From Turritopsis dohrnii (taxonomy: Eukaryota; Cnidaria; Hydrozoa; Anthoathecata; Oceaniidae), in assembly GCA_027922465.2 (NCBI GenBank), contig BQMF02000068.1:1054001-1118000 (forward strand): a stretch of DNA of 64,000 nucleotides, given 5' to 3'. Positions 20,901-31,632 of this stretch are shown here, one piece after another (positions within the stretch are counted from its first letter, which is position 1; every line of letters begins with the position of its first letter). The notes beneath the pieces are model-generated. The model was not told where the DNA came from. It saw only the letters and a program-made list of their open reading frames with translations, and did no database searches. The position numbers were made by a program, and so were the translations under genes.

Positions 20901-23900
20901 CTTGACTTTAAGAACACGGTTCGAATTAGCACATAGCAATTTGTGAGTCCAATTGAAGTTTTAGCGAATCAAATGACTGGCGAATGTATTAAAATTGTGA
21001 ACCTATATTAAACTTAAGGTTACTGTAAAGGAAAAAATTGGTAAAAATCACATTTTCTGATTTTTTGATATTATTATAGAGCGGAGCTTAATTTTCCATA
21101 TGCAATAAATCTTTTTTGTCAAAAGTGTTTTTATTTCCCAAAATACGAGGAAAAACCGTTTTTGAGAGAAAATTCTGCAGGAGGATTTTAAATAAAACAT
21201 GTAAACATTGATCCTCACCTTCAGTATGCATTATTAGAATGAATGAACTTTGTAGTTAGAAGCTTATCATCGTGTTTCTTATTGAACAAACAAATCAAAT
21301 ATTATTATTAAAAATTTTACGCCATGAACAGACAACGCTATCGAAAAAACGCATTTACTGCCAGTAGAAAAAGAAAACGAAAAATGTTTTTTCTTTTCCA
21401 TTGAGTTAATCTAATTAGTCATTGCCATTAGATTGTTGAGAAAGAAAATTTATAACAATAGAGCACCATTCCGCATGTTTGTTTATCATGCTGAAAGTTT
21501 CCAGCTGAGTAATTTTTTAAAACCGCGTTTTCTCAAAATTAAATTTATGTAAAAATTCTACCAATAAGGAGTTCCTGTGACACGAATATTTATCGAATTG
21601 CTAAAATAATTATACCCACGTGATCACAACAGACTGTAGAACAAAACCGTGTCACAGTTTTTGAAATAATTATGCCAATCAAAAATAAATCGTTGCTTTA
21701 GCTTTGGAGTTAGCATAATTATGTTACTTAAAACTTCTTTCATCATAACTTTTGAAAGACTTAATTATTTAAAAAACGCTGACACGGTTTTTGAGTTCGA
21801 TCTTTTGAGAACATGATGCAATAATCTTTAGAAAGAAATTTCAAAAATCTGTGTCACAGGAACTTGTCAAACACAACTACAAACTTTTTTGTTTTCAGCT
21901 CAAATTTCCAAAAAATGATTAATTTACCTTTTTGCAAATTAGACCATCTTTTAGAGGAAAAACAGAGCTTTTCAGAAATATATACTTTTATATAATAATT
22001 GTTTAAAACTTGGGAGTTATTGTGTAAAAACCAAAGGTGTGCATTTTTCCTTTACAGTAACCTTAAGTATAAATAAACTTATCCTTTAAATATGTTTACA
22101 GATTTCCATAATAAACAGTGTCTTAAATAAAAGAGTATTTCCACATGTTAAAAAACAGGTGCAAACAGTTACCATTCTTTTGTTTACAAAAATAATTTGG
22201 CGTGATGATCAGGGGACACAGCAGGAGAAAACCCTTTTATTGTTCTTTTGAACAATAATTATTCTATTTTTCTCCACGTTCTTTAGATTTTATCATACAA
22301 CAAACAAACAGCTTTTCAATGTAGCTTTTTTTTTTAAAAGAACATGTCAAACTTTAATGCTTTGTTGAGATCCATAAACAAATGGGAAACTGAATTAAAT
22401 TACACATTAGAAAAAGATCTGTGTGGATATAAAGTAAAAAAACTAAGATTTTCAGATGGTTCTTTTCGCTACACGCCCCTTCCGTATATTCAAAACCAAA
22501 AGAGGCCCTAGGAAGAAGGTTGAGCTAACAGTTCATTTAGTTTCTCTCTTCAAAGCTCGATTTTTTAAGAAGTCAAACTCAATCCCAGTGCTTTTTTTTC
22601 AATATAAATATTTAATTGGAAAGGATGAAAACTCAATGACATTGTCTCAAACCACAAACAAACAGTCACGATCAATAGCGGTAGAAAGTTAAATTGTCAC
22701 ATTGTCACATTGTCACATTTGAAGCCTGAACTCTCAATGGTCAACCTTGTTTCCTACAAAATAACTGAACAAAATTAGTGTTAAGAGAGGCTGTAGATGC
22801 CGATTTAACAAAATGTTCTTCATCGCCCAACCATCACCTTCAATAGTTCCAAAAAAAAGTCACAAAAAAAGTGTGTGCTACATTTTTAAAAATGTTTTTA
22901 AATTTTTAAAAATGGTAGATCTTTTTTAAATGAGCCTTTCATTTTAGAAACTATTCCTCCACAATTGAGGCGGCTGACTAACCTTCAGACACTAGTAAGC
23001 ATTTGTTGTGCTTTGATATCATAGATGCTGTCTATTGATGTTTTGTAACATCACTTAATGATATTTCTTTATTAGATATTAAACAACAATCCCCTGCTTC
23101 ATGCACAACTTCGGTATGTTGGTATTCTGAATTATTGATTATGCTGAATATGTTCATCCTGTTTTATAACCTGTATGTTTTCTTCAGTCAATTACCATCA
23201 CTCACACAGCTTCATACATTACATCTTCGCAATACACAGGTTGGTACTATTTTGCAATAATTCAAAGTCCAATTTCCAGATAAAATTTGATGTCTTCAAA
23301 ATTTCTGATCTTTAGAGAACTATATCAAACATGCCAAATAAACTGGATAACATTGAAACACTTACAGACCTTGATATCTCTCACAATGATTTACCAAGAG
23401 GTTAGTTACTCTGCTGCATGATGTTGGAATAGAATGCATCCCTTGAAACTAATTTTAATGTTATATTTCTCAAAGTCCCAGAACCAGTTTATCGAATGAC
23501 AAACTTGAAAAGATTGGATATAAGTCACAATCAGATCACAGAACTTTCTAGTTTGATTGGTAAGATTGTTTTCATACAAAGACATCCATTCCCATGCAAC
23601 TAATGCTCATTATGAAGTACCATTTTATTCAGATTCATGGACAAAGTTAGAAACATTGAATTTAAGCCGAAATCAATTGAGTGTTATCCCAGTAAGTGAC
23701 TTAACTGTTTGCCATGTGAATATATATTCTGATAAAAGTAACATCTCTCTGCCCTTCTTCTTCCTAGCACACCATATGCAAAATGACAAGTTTGAAAAGG
23801 TTATATGTCAACAGTAAGTTTTCTTATGCCACTTTCTTCAAGATAAAACACATTATTTATAATTGCCTTTTTCCAAATTGCAAAAAGGTTTTGTATCCAC

Positions 23901-24672
23901 TGAAATTAGTTCTATCAAATTTCAGGCAACAATTTAACCTTTGAAGGAATTCCTCTTGGTATTGGCAAGTTACTCAACCTGGTATGTTGAAAACATTGTT
24001 AGATTATTTTTTAATGATGCGAATTGATTGTTATTATTATAAAGTGCTTCATCAAGATGTGTATTTTACAGTTGACTGAAAAACTTGCTTTTGATGATAA
24101 GCTATCATGAAGCAAGTGGACAGGGAATTCTCTTACCTACCATGAAAATCCTGATTAAAATCTTGAATTTAAAACTTCATTTTCTGTTTTCAGGAGGTCT
24201 TTATGGCTGCTTGGAATAAACTAGAGTGTATTCCAGAGGGTGTCTGCAGGTAAGTCCCCTTGACAACAATTTATTTAATCTAAAACCAGCATTATATATT
24301 TACAAAGAGTGAATATAAAGAATCTCTTTCATCTCATTTGCACTAAATTTTTATTTAGATGTTTGAAGTTAAAAAAACTTATTCTTCATTCCAACTGCTT
24401 GATTACTCTTCCAGAAGGAATACATTTTTTAGCAAATCTTGAGGTATGACCTTCTAGTATGACCTTCTAGTATGACCTTCTGTTACGATGTTATCAATGA
24501 GTAACTCAAATATTTTTTTGTTAGCAATTGGATACACGCAACAACCCCAAATTGGTGATGCCTCCTAAACCGGTTTCCCAAAGTGAAGCAGATGCAGAAT
24601 TCTACAACATTGATTTTTCGTATCAAACACAGTTGCGATTGGCTGCTGGGCAATCACCAGCAATGTTACAAA
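14933..24672 (+). CDS. FLII: FLII exons 1-19: leucine-rich repeat half
   Basis: Exons: 14933-15001, 18627-18734, 18810-18881, 19022-19102, 19184-19210, 19988-20046, 20486-20507, 20601-20655, 22948-22994, 23076-23113, 23188-23239, 23316-23400, 23476-23559, 23633-23691, 23768-23813, 23926-23981, 24194-24249, 24359-24443 and 24525-24672. They encode LRRs such as [34 protein letters not shown] and [15 protein letters not shown], and end in the conserved [13 protein letters not shown]. Exon 7 is only 22 nt; reading past its GTAAGT would leave the conserved frame. Most introns cut within single repeats. Confidence 0.95.
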
Positions 24673-27600
24673 GTAAGTTGTGTTCTTTTCCTTGTATTGT
24701 AGAAGTTTTTCAACTAGATACTTCACCTCAGTACACATTTTCTATTTTCAGCCAAGGATCCCATTGCTAGGAAGGTACGTTTATAAATTTTAATGACCTT
24801 GTCAATTAATAATGTTTAATTATAGCATGTCTGATAAAACATTACTTACTTACTTCAGATGAGATTAAGAGGGAGAAGGTATCAGAGTGCTGTTGGTGAA
24901 ACAGATAAAAAATTGAAGGTGAGTGAATGTGAAAACATTTTATAACTTTATAATTTTCTAAATTTTATACACCATATGCATCATGCTTAGAATTAATTTT
25001 CCAGCTTTTCTTTACAAAGTTTTGGTGGGTTATTTTTTAGGGAATGGTGGAAAGTGCAGAAGAAAAAAAGCATAAAAAAATTCGAAAGGTATACGCATCT
25101 GTAAGGTGTCAACATTTTCAATGCTCTTTATTTATTCTTTGTGTTTCAATCTTTTCTATTGTTTAGGATGGAGATGAAGACAGTACTCCAGATGACCATA
25201 AGTTAAAGTAAAGTTAAACATGTTCACACGATCTGTGATATATACTGCATTCATATCTCTTATAATTTTGTTCAGAGGGGTGTGATTCTAGAACAAACAC
25301 TTTTAATTGTTACAGAAGTGGCAAGAGGTGGGATCAGAAACTGGTTAAACCGGATTTGAATTATCAAGAGATTTTTCATGAGGATGTTGGCACAGAGCCT
25401 GGTCAGTTTGTTATGAAAACAAATAATATCAAAATTATAAAAGATAAATTGCAAAGCATGGTAATGAATATTCATTTCTTTTCATTCTTTAATTTAGGTT
25501 TGACTGTTTGGGTCATCGAAAACTTTTTGCCAACACAAATGGAAGAAGGTTCTTTATGATTCTTTAATATTATTATTAATGATAGTAATTTATTTGGTAA
25601 GCAGGTCATCAAAATGTATATGTTACGGGGAATATGATAAATTGGGAATTATGCATATTCCGCGGTTATTATGCATAATAACCCTAACCCTAACCCTAAC
25701 CCTTACCCTATCGGGAATTAAAATAACTGGCTAATATGCATAATCTCTGAATTTATCACAATCCCCGTAACATATACATATCATAAATGAAAAAGTTATG
25801 CTATTATACAATTTGAAATAATACTGTTATTTTCCAGCTTTTTTTGGCAAGTTTTATGATGGTGACTGTTACATTATTTTGAAGGTACAAATCTTTTGGA
25901 TGTGTCTCAAAAGAGTATAAAGAACTTGAAAGACATAAGAAATTATGAAATTTATTTTCAGACTGAATATGATGACACAGATCAACTTTGCTACAAAATA
26001 TATTATTGGATTGGTCAACACTGCACGGTAAGTGTACATCGTCGTACATCGTCACATCGTCACCTCTGTAAAGTCTTATAGTTCATTTTAAAATTGATTA
26101 TGTATTGTTTTTAGTTGGACAAGAAAGCTTGTGCAGCCATCCATGCTGTGAATTTACGTAATTTGCTTGGTGCTGAGGGTCGTACCATGAGAGAGGAACA
26201 AGCTGATGAGTCTGATGAATTCTTGGAAATGTTTGACACTGATGTGTCTTATATTGAAGGTGGAAACAACAGTGGCTTCTACTCGGTCGAAGATGTCGTT
26301 TACACAACCAGGTTGTATAGACTGTATGGTCAGCATGGCATAAAGGTGGAGCCAGTGGATTTGACATGGGAATCATTAGATCCCAACTATGTGTTTGTTT
26401 GTGATGCTGGTCTGAAAATTTATGTATGGTCCGGATCAAAGGTGAACAACACTAATTAATGAATAGCTTTGTTTCTAATCAAGTTTTTACTTTGCAGTCT
26501 TTTTTTTCAGGCTAAACTCATGTATCGTACGAAAGGCCGGTAAGGGAGATTTTGTTGGTCAGCAAATAAATTTAGTATTTTGTTATAAAGTGTTTGCATC
26601 ATTTTCTGTTGCTTTTATTTAAGATTGTTTGCAGATAAAATCAATAAAGTGGAACGTAAAAATAAGGGAGAAATAGTGCAAATATACGAGGTAAGGAACA
26701 TTATCAATACCAACCAATTAAAAGTTGTTTTATTTAGAAAAATAATCTTTCATTTTTGTTCACTCAGGATGAAATTGAAGAATTCATGGAGTTTTGGAAC
26801 GTTCTCGGTGGACCTCCAACTGCAAGATTACGTGTAAGTATTTGAATGTTTCGTATGTTGAACAATCGCAGGTGGTTTTATTTTGTTTATTGTGTTTAGG
26901 AGAAATACGATTACAAGTACTTTTCTCCGAAGCAGCCGATCTTGTATAAAGTCGGTCTTGGAATGGGTTATCTCGAACTGCCGCAAGGTATAGAACTATT
27001 CTCATTTTTTCTCTGCACATTCCATCCATCCATTCATCGACTAGTCTGCACATTCCATCCATCCATTCATCGACTAGTCTGCACATTCCATCCATCTATT
27101 CATCGACTAGTCTGCACATTCCATCCATCCATTTATCGACTAGTCTGCATATTCCATCCATCCATTTATTGACTAGTCTGCATATTCCATCCATCTATTC
27201 ATCGACTAGTCTGCATATTCCATCCATCTATTCATCGACTAGTCTGCACATTCCATCCATCCATTTATCCGCTAGTCTGCATATTCCATCCATCCATTCA
27301 TCGACTAGTCTGGCTTTCTATTTTCTAGTTGAGATACCTGATAAAAGGTTGACACAGAAATTGTTGGATACGAAGAGTGTTTACATCTTAGATTGTTGGT
27401 CAGATGTTTTTATTTGGTAACGAATTCTACTTTGTTTTGGAAAGGGTGAACTTAAACTGACTAGTTAGTAAATTCTCTTGGAATTGCATTTTGAAAAAGA
27501 AGGAATTGTTTAGAATTTGATATTTGTAACCCTGAGTTTTATGCTGAACAATTGTAGAGTCAAGATACAAGTTTAATGTGTTTGATGTTTGATTTATCCT

Positions 27601-30016
27601 TTGATTTACGAATAACATTTTTCGAACAACTTTTTTACGAACAACTTTTTTTACGACAGCAATTTTTATGAGTGTTTCCATTCCTTTTTTCAATGATAGG
27701 ATCGGACGACGTTCAGCTAGGCTGGTTCGAGCTGCTGCTTTGAAATTAGCGCAAGAGTTATCAGAGTTCCTTCCACGACCTAACTTTTCGATAGTGACCA
27801 AAAATTTGGAAGGGTATGGGTATTGTTGTTAGTAAGAATTTCATACCCTTCTTCCAAAGTCTTATTTCATACCCTTCTTACAAAGTCTTATTTCATACCC
27901 TTCTTACAAAGTCTTATTTCATACCCTTCTTACAAAGTCTTATTTCATACCCTTCTTGCAAAGTCTTATTAGGAAATTTTTTATTAAGGGTTGAACAATC
28001 AGTTTTCAAGACAAAGTTTGTTGGTTGGGACGATGTTTTGGCTGTTGACTTCACTAAAACCGCTGATCGAATGGCTCAGATAAAGAAGGTATTACCGATG
28101 TCATTCCTAACAATTCATACAAGTGTTCCTTATGTAGGATAGTATGTATGATAGCCCTATCATAGGTGATTTCGATATGCTGTCTGTTAATTTCCATATC
28201 GAAAACACAGTTTACTCTTTTAACAGGAGAATGACAAGGCTCAGGCGAATCCTTCAGATAACAGCGTTATTCCCAATCTTCCGCCACCCAAGGTGCAAAA
28301 AGTTGACTTGGCCGCTTTATTCACGGCCAGGCAATTGGCCATGACAGATCTAGAATGTGTAAGACTTTTCAATTGCATTTGTTATGATCAGACGAATATC
28401 AGTATGAATTAAACACTCTGAAATACGTTCTAGGATCAATTAAGTGAGGAATGGAATGAAGACTTGGATCAGATGGAATGCTTTGTACTCGAAGGTCGCA
28501 AATTTGTCCGTCTACCAGAAGATGAAATTGGTCATTTTTACAGTGGCGACTGTTACGTGTTTTTGTGCCGTTATTGGGTGCCACCAGAAGAGAATGAAGA
28601 TGAAGCAGAAGATGATGAGGAAGAAGAGAAGGAAGATGACTTTCAGTGTGTTGTTTATTTTTGGGAGGGACGAGATGCTGGTAAAATGGGATGGTTAACA
28701 TTTGCGTTTAGCTTGCAAAAAAAGTTTGAAGCATTGTTCGGTGATAAGTTAGAAGTTGTTCGCACCAGACAACAACAAGAAGCATTGAAATTTTTGTCCC
28801 ATTTTAAAGGAAAGTTTATTGTTGAGAAAGGAAAACGAAAACATCCCGATGAAAATAATAAACCCAAATTATTTGAAATTCGCTCAACCATGGGTAAACT
28901 TACTCGACGTGCCATGCAAACGGATTGCGACGCAACTATGCTGAATACAAACTTCCCGTATGTTTTAAAGGTAAGTATCATCTTATGGGAAACGAAAAAT
29001 CGTTTAGATCACTTGCAACAAGTATGTGGCGGATTTCTTGCTTGAAGCATGATTTTGAAGCATGATTTTGAAGCATGATTTTGAAGCATGATTTTGAAGT
29101 CATTTCACCATGTTTTTTGAAGGTTCCATTCGACAACAGTGGAGGTATAATTTATGTATGGATTGGCAAGAAATGTAATGAAGATCAATTTTCGCATGCA
29201 GAAGAGATTGGGAACAAGCTTTCTGAAGAAGGCTTTTCCTTTCAAGTTGTACAGGAAGGTGAAGAACCTGAGAATTTCTTTTGGCTTGGTATTGGTGGTA
29301 AAAAAGAAATATCACAGGTACTTAACAGTTGATTTGGAAGATATTTTTGACAAAGGCGTTATTCCAAATGTTTCAAAATATTACAAAATGTTTAGGAAGC
29401 AGATTATGCAGAAAATGCGCGGTTATTTCGTTGCTCCAATGAGAAAGGATTTTTCACAGTTTCTGAAAAATGTTCAGATTTTTGCCAGGTATGCTATTAA
29501 AATGCTGTAAAAGGAGCTTAGATGAAGTCTACATAACATGTATTAATGTGGTATCATCCTTTCCATTATCTCTAGGACGATTTGGCTGACGAAGATGTCA
29601 TGCTTCTTGATACTGGAACACAGGTACAGAGCAAAAGGAATAATTACGTCAGCGTTTTTACTGAACAGAAATCCACTTTTATGTTTCTGTGTCCTGAGAT
29701 ATGTGTGATTTTTTTTCTTCTCTGAAAATGCTCTTATCCCTATTTGCAGCTGTTTATCTGGATTGGTGAATCGGCCAGTGATATTGAAAAGAAACTGTCA
29801 GTGAAAGCAGCGCAGGTAAGATCATCTACGAAGTTGATGTGACAAAATGGACAGCAATCTTATCTTTCAAACTTTTCTGAATTTTAGGTGTACATGCAAC
29901 ATATAAAAGAACAAAAGCTCGGTCCACAACGAAAATTACATTTAACAGCTAAACGGAAAGAACCGTTCGTATTTTCTCGTTGCTTCCATGGATGGTCGGA
30001 ATGGTCGACTAAATGA
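14933..30016 (+). CDS. FLII: Flightless-I homologue (LRR-gelsolin actin remodelling protein)
   Basis: Forty-two exons with GT-AG introns and consistent phases give 3750 nt, i.e. 1249 residues and TGA. The human protein is about 1270 residues. The N terminus reads [19 protein letters not shown], as in FLII. Roughly residues 1-416 are leucine-rich repeats, 417-502 a basic/acidic linker, and 503-1249 six gelsolin-like repeats ending in [16 protein letters not shown] severs and caps actin through the gelsolin half. Through the LRR it binds partners such as LRRFIP proteins, and it acts in cytoskeleton and nuclear receptor coactivation. No stop or frameshift is present, so the gene is very probably functional. 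Oddities are very many small exons (22, 23, 27 and 29 nt), a transposon-laden intron 1, and a conserved segment apparently missing between exons 32 and 33. Confidence 0.97.
15002..16089. other. FLII intron 1, first part, no gene
   Basis: AT-rich intron. Open frames at 15017-15534 have no recognisable motif. Confidence 0.5.
16090..17305 (+). mobile_element. Truncated LINE in FLII intron 1
   Basis: A 5'-truncated CR1/Jockey-like element. RT motifs: [12 protein letters not shown], then in another frame [20 protein letters not shown] (about 16180) and FADDTNLL (about 16279). C-terminal text follows in several frames ([22 protein letters not shown]). It ends in an ATTG tandem tail (about 17293-17313). 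Several frameshifts and stops make it inactive. It shares 3' UTR text TTGGTGGCCACC...GGGGTGGTCTCC with the next fragment. Confidence 0.85.
17315..18216 (+). mobile_element. Second truncated LINE of the same family
   Basis: Only the RT C terminus survives ([20 protein letters not shown], then [16 protein letters not shown] and [15 protein letters not shown]). There is a T/G-rich tract (about 17905-18000) in the 3' UTR and the tail is a TATTC tandem repeat (about 18190-18213). The different tail from the preceding copy suggests two insertions of related elements. Confidence 0.8.
18217..18626. other. FLII intron 1, last part
   Basis: AT-rich, with no gene seen. It ends at the exon 2 acceptor TTTTCTAG. 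Confidence 0.5.
19405..19775. mobile_element. TATAAGAAC/CTGAGGCT MITE, copy in FLII intron 5
   Basis: It runs from TTTATAAGAACAATTTG to GGTTCTTATAAAAAAAGC and is filled with AAGAACA and GAGGCT motifs. It is the inverted equivalent of 53236-53665, including the shared internal text TAAATGGTTTAGAAGTTTAT. It is non-coding. Confidence 0.75.
20073..20415. mobile_element. MITE in FLII intron 6
   Basis: Ends TTTATTCGGATAAATTTTCG and, reverse complemented, CTTTATTCGGAGAATTTCGT form imperfect terminal inverted repeats. TTTCGCGAATGAA motifs recur inside. It is about 340 bp with no ORF. Confidence 0.65.
20810..20930. mobile_element. Fragment of the TATAAGAAC/CTGAGGCT MITE in FLII intron 8
   Basis: TTTATAAGAACCATTAAATC, CTGAGACTGGCTGTTCTTAT and TTTAAGAACACGGTT match one end of the 53236-53665 copy. 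It is truncated after about 115 bp. Confidence 0.7.
21018..22062. mobile_element. TTAA-flanked DNA transposon in FLII intron 8
   Basis: GGTTACTGTAAAGGAAAAA at the left and its reverse complement at the right are near-perfect terminal inverted repeats. TTAA flanks both sides (21014-21017, 22063-22066). This is the target preference of piggyBac and Kolobok elements. It is 1045 bp and AT-rich with no long ORF, so non-autonomous. Direct repeats mentioning CTGTGACACG occur inside. Confidence 0.85.
22067..22947. other. FLII intron 8, last part
   Basis: A 78-codon open frame at 22456-22692 has no recognised motif and no splice support. CACATTGT is repeated three times at about 22697-22720. No gene is seen. 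Confidence 0.4.
24444..24482 (+). repeat. Triplicated 5' splice-site segment of FLII exon 18
   Basis: The 13-nt unit GTATGACCTTCTA is repeated three times directly after exon 18. Each unit starts with a GTATGA donor-like sequence. Using the second or third donor would add 13 or 26 nt and shift the frame. Confidence 0.85.
24752..25401 (+). CDS. FLII: FLII exons 20-24: charged linker
   Basis: Exons: 24752-24774 (23 nt), 24859-24918, 25041-25088, 25167-25207 and 25316-25401. The text begins KDPIARKMRLRGRR, runs through Lys/Glu-rich sequence ([22 protein letters not shown]), and ends [18 protein letters not shown], which matches the conserved entry to the first gelsolin repeat. The linker is less conserved between animals. 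Confidence 0.93.
25498..30016 (+). CDS. FLII: FLII exons 25-42: gelsolin half
   Basis: Exons: 25498-25548, 25838-25884, 25962-26027, 26115-26441, 26511-26539, 26624-26690, 26768-26833, 26900-26987, 27329-27416, 27700-27813, 27989-28088, 28227-28358, 28434-28970, 29123-29317, 29396-29488, 29576-29623, 29750-29815 and 29888-30016. Landmarks are VWVIENFLP and [11 protein letters not shown] in repeat 1, [18 protein letters not shown] in exon 28, [15 protein letters not shown] in exon 33, and [14 protein letters not shown] in exon 37. Exon 37 also has an acidic run at about residues 945-963. [14 protein letters not shown] is in exon 38. Confidence 0.95.
25614..25779. mobile_element. MITE carrying telomere-like repeats in FLII intron 25
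   Basis: Ends ATGTATATGTTACGGGGA and, reverse complemented, the same with two differences further in, form terminal inverted repeats of about 30 bp. Inside is a run of CCCTAA units (about 25678-25708), four perfect then degenerate, flanked by TTATGCATAAT palindromes. It is 166 bp. Possible 2-bp flanks exist but are ambiguous. Confidence 0.75.
27012..27308 (+). repeat. 33-bp minisatellite, nine copies, FLII intron 32
   Basis: The unit starts TCTGCACATTCCATCCATCC and ends CATCGACTAG. Nine units span 297 bp exactly, with single-base variants. The unit is 11 codons long and continues open in the exon 32 frame for about five units before a TGA at about 27173, so intron retention would add repeats then stop. 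Confidence 0.92.
27842..27970 (+). repeat. 26-bp minisatellite, five copies, FLII intron 34
   Basis: The unit CATACCCTTCTTACAAAGTC plus TTATTT is repeated five times with one or two variants. It fills most of the 175-nt intron. Confidence 0.92.
29044..29098 (+). repeat. 13-bp tandem repeat upstream of FLII exon 38
   Basis: The unit GAAGCATGATTTT is repeated four times, ending about 25 nt before the exon 38 acceptor, where a branch point would be expected. Confidence 0.85.
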
Positions 30017-31632
30017 GATCCGTCAGCAAAAATAATAACAGTCGCCACCCTCACTTTGCTCCTGATGAAGATAAAATAGAAAAAAATCAAGGCATAATGT
30101 TTATTGATAACAGTAATGTCTTAATCACTCGAACCTCCAAGAAACCGACGAACATTATTTAGCATTCGAGCAATCAAGAGTATTTTTGTGAGTGATTGTC
30201 GATGGTGTGATTGCGTTCTATAAGTTCGAGTTATTGGGATTTTACTGTAACTTTCGTAATACTGAACGTGGTCAAAATTTTTTACCTTTATTTTTTATAT
30301 GATGATTATTGTCAATAATTCTTATATTTAATTGAAACTATCACCATGCGTGTCGTCAGTTCAACCATCCCTTCACAAACTTATGACTTTGGACAGACCC
30401 TTTTTAACATGTGTTGTATAATGTACATTCCAAGAGAATATTTTCACTGGAGAAGAAAGGTTTTATTGCCTTTCTCCTTTGTCTTTGTTCGTTAATCCTA
30501 CCTATGTTGTCGAATGTATTCGAGTCCTTAAATCTACATGCTGACAAAATGGACGTAATAATAATAATAATAATAATAATAACGGTTTATATTTCAGTTC
30601 CAAAACAATAATGTATAACATTCCACTCACACAAGCTACTGTAAAGCCATTGCTATTCCCAATCGTTCACAATACGCTGATAACTCGAAAATAATAACAT
30701 TGAAAACTTGATGGTGTCCTTGATTAAACATACGTTACTGCCTGTTACAGATTAAAAAATGGAATTTACATTTCCTTGTTAAATGAAATATGTTTATACG
30801 TTAGAAACACTGTGTTGACCGAAACACAGGAAATGGAATTAAAACTATTTGTGATGGGTTTTTCACAAATGCAGGAAGGAAAGGCAGTTCATGAAGGGGA
30901 CGATGAAGGCATGATAGTTCCATGTGTATGAATGATTAAAGGACAGAAACACTGTTTGTACATATTTTAAATGGATTACATAAACGGATGCTTTAAGTCG
31001 ATGCCTGTCTTTTTTGGCAAATTATAATCAATGGTTTCATAGATGTCTTTCTTTTTTTTAATCCAGTTTGAAACAGTTTATTTGAAACATGTCATATTTA
31101 ATAGCAGTTGATGTCGATGTCAGCTTCGTGTTTTGCCGTAATTGTGAAATTTTCGCAAACAATACCGCTATACATGCTTCTAATTTTTTATGATGATATA
31201 CAACAAGCAATCATATTATCAGCGATTCACCAGGTAAATGATCATCTATATTTCTTACTTTTGTATTGAAATTGAATTTGCATCACTTCCACTTCAGTTT
31301 AGCGGGAATAAGCACCAACTAACCGATGCTCGAATTTTACTGGTGCTTATAAAATAAAGCGAAAATTTTCGGCGGCCAAACTTTCGAACAAGTTTTTGGA
31401 TTTCGGAGGTTTCATAAAAAAAAGCTGTTCTACATATGTTCGGTAAAATAATAATCCTTCTACGACGGAACTCACTGGAGACTTGAATCATCATTTAACT
31501 TTCTCGCAAATGCGCCCCATTGCGGATTGTTTTTCTCCTAGTTTCCCAAAAAAGCGCAGAAAAGCTTTTTTGCAGAAAGTCCTATACTGACTGCTTCTGA
31601 ATTATACACACTGATATGTTTCGAGAGTCTAA
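30017..31632. other. FLII 3' flank
   Basis: ATAAAATAG (about 30068) is the nearest poly(A)-signal-like sequence after the stop. A pogo-like piece with CTCGAACCTCC (about 30127) and CGAGTTATTGGGATTTTACTG (about 30227-30247) follows. An AAT trinucleotide microsatellite is at about 30557-30583. No gene is recognised in the remainder. Confidence 0.5.

Noticed and set aside
25678..25708. CCCTAA repeats as a chromosome end or fusion site
   Set aside because: The run is only about 30 bp, lies in an intron and is enclosed by MITE inverted repeats.
26098..26439. Antisense open frame opposite FLII exon 28
   Set aside because: It is a shadow of the conserved gelsolin coding exon on the other strand.
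29396..29488. A possible frameshift in FLII exon 39
   Set aside because: On recount the exon is 93 nt and reads cleanly into the next exon.
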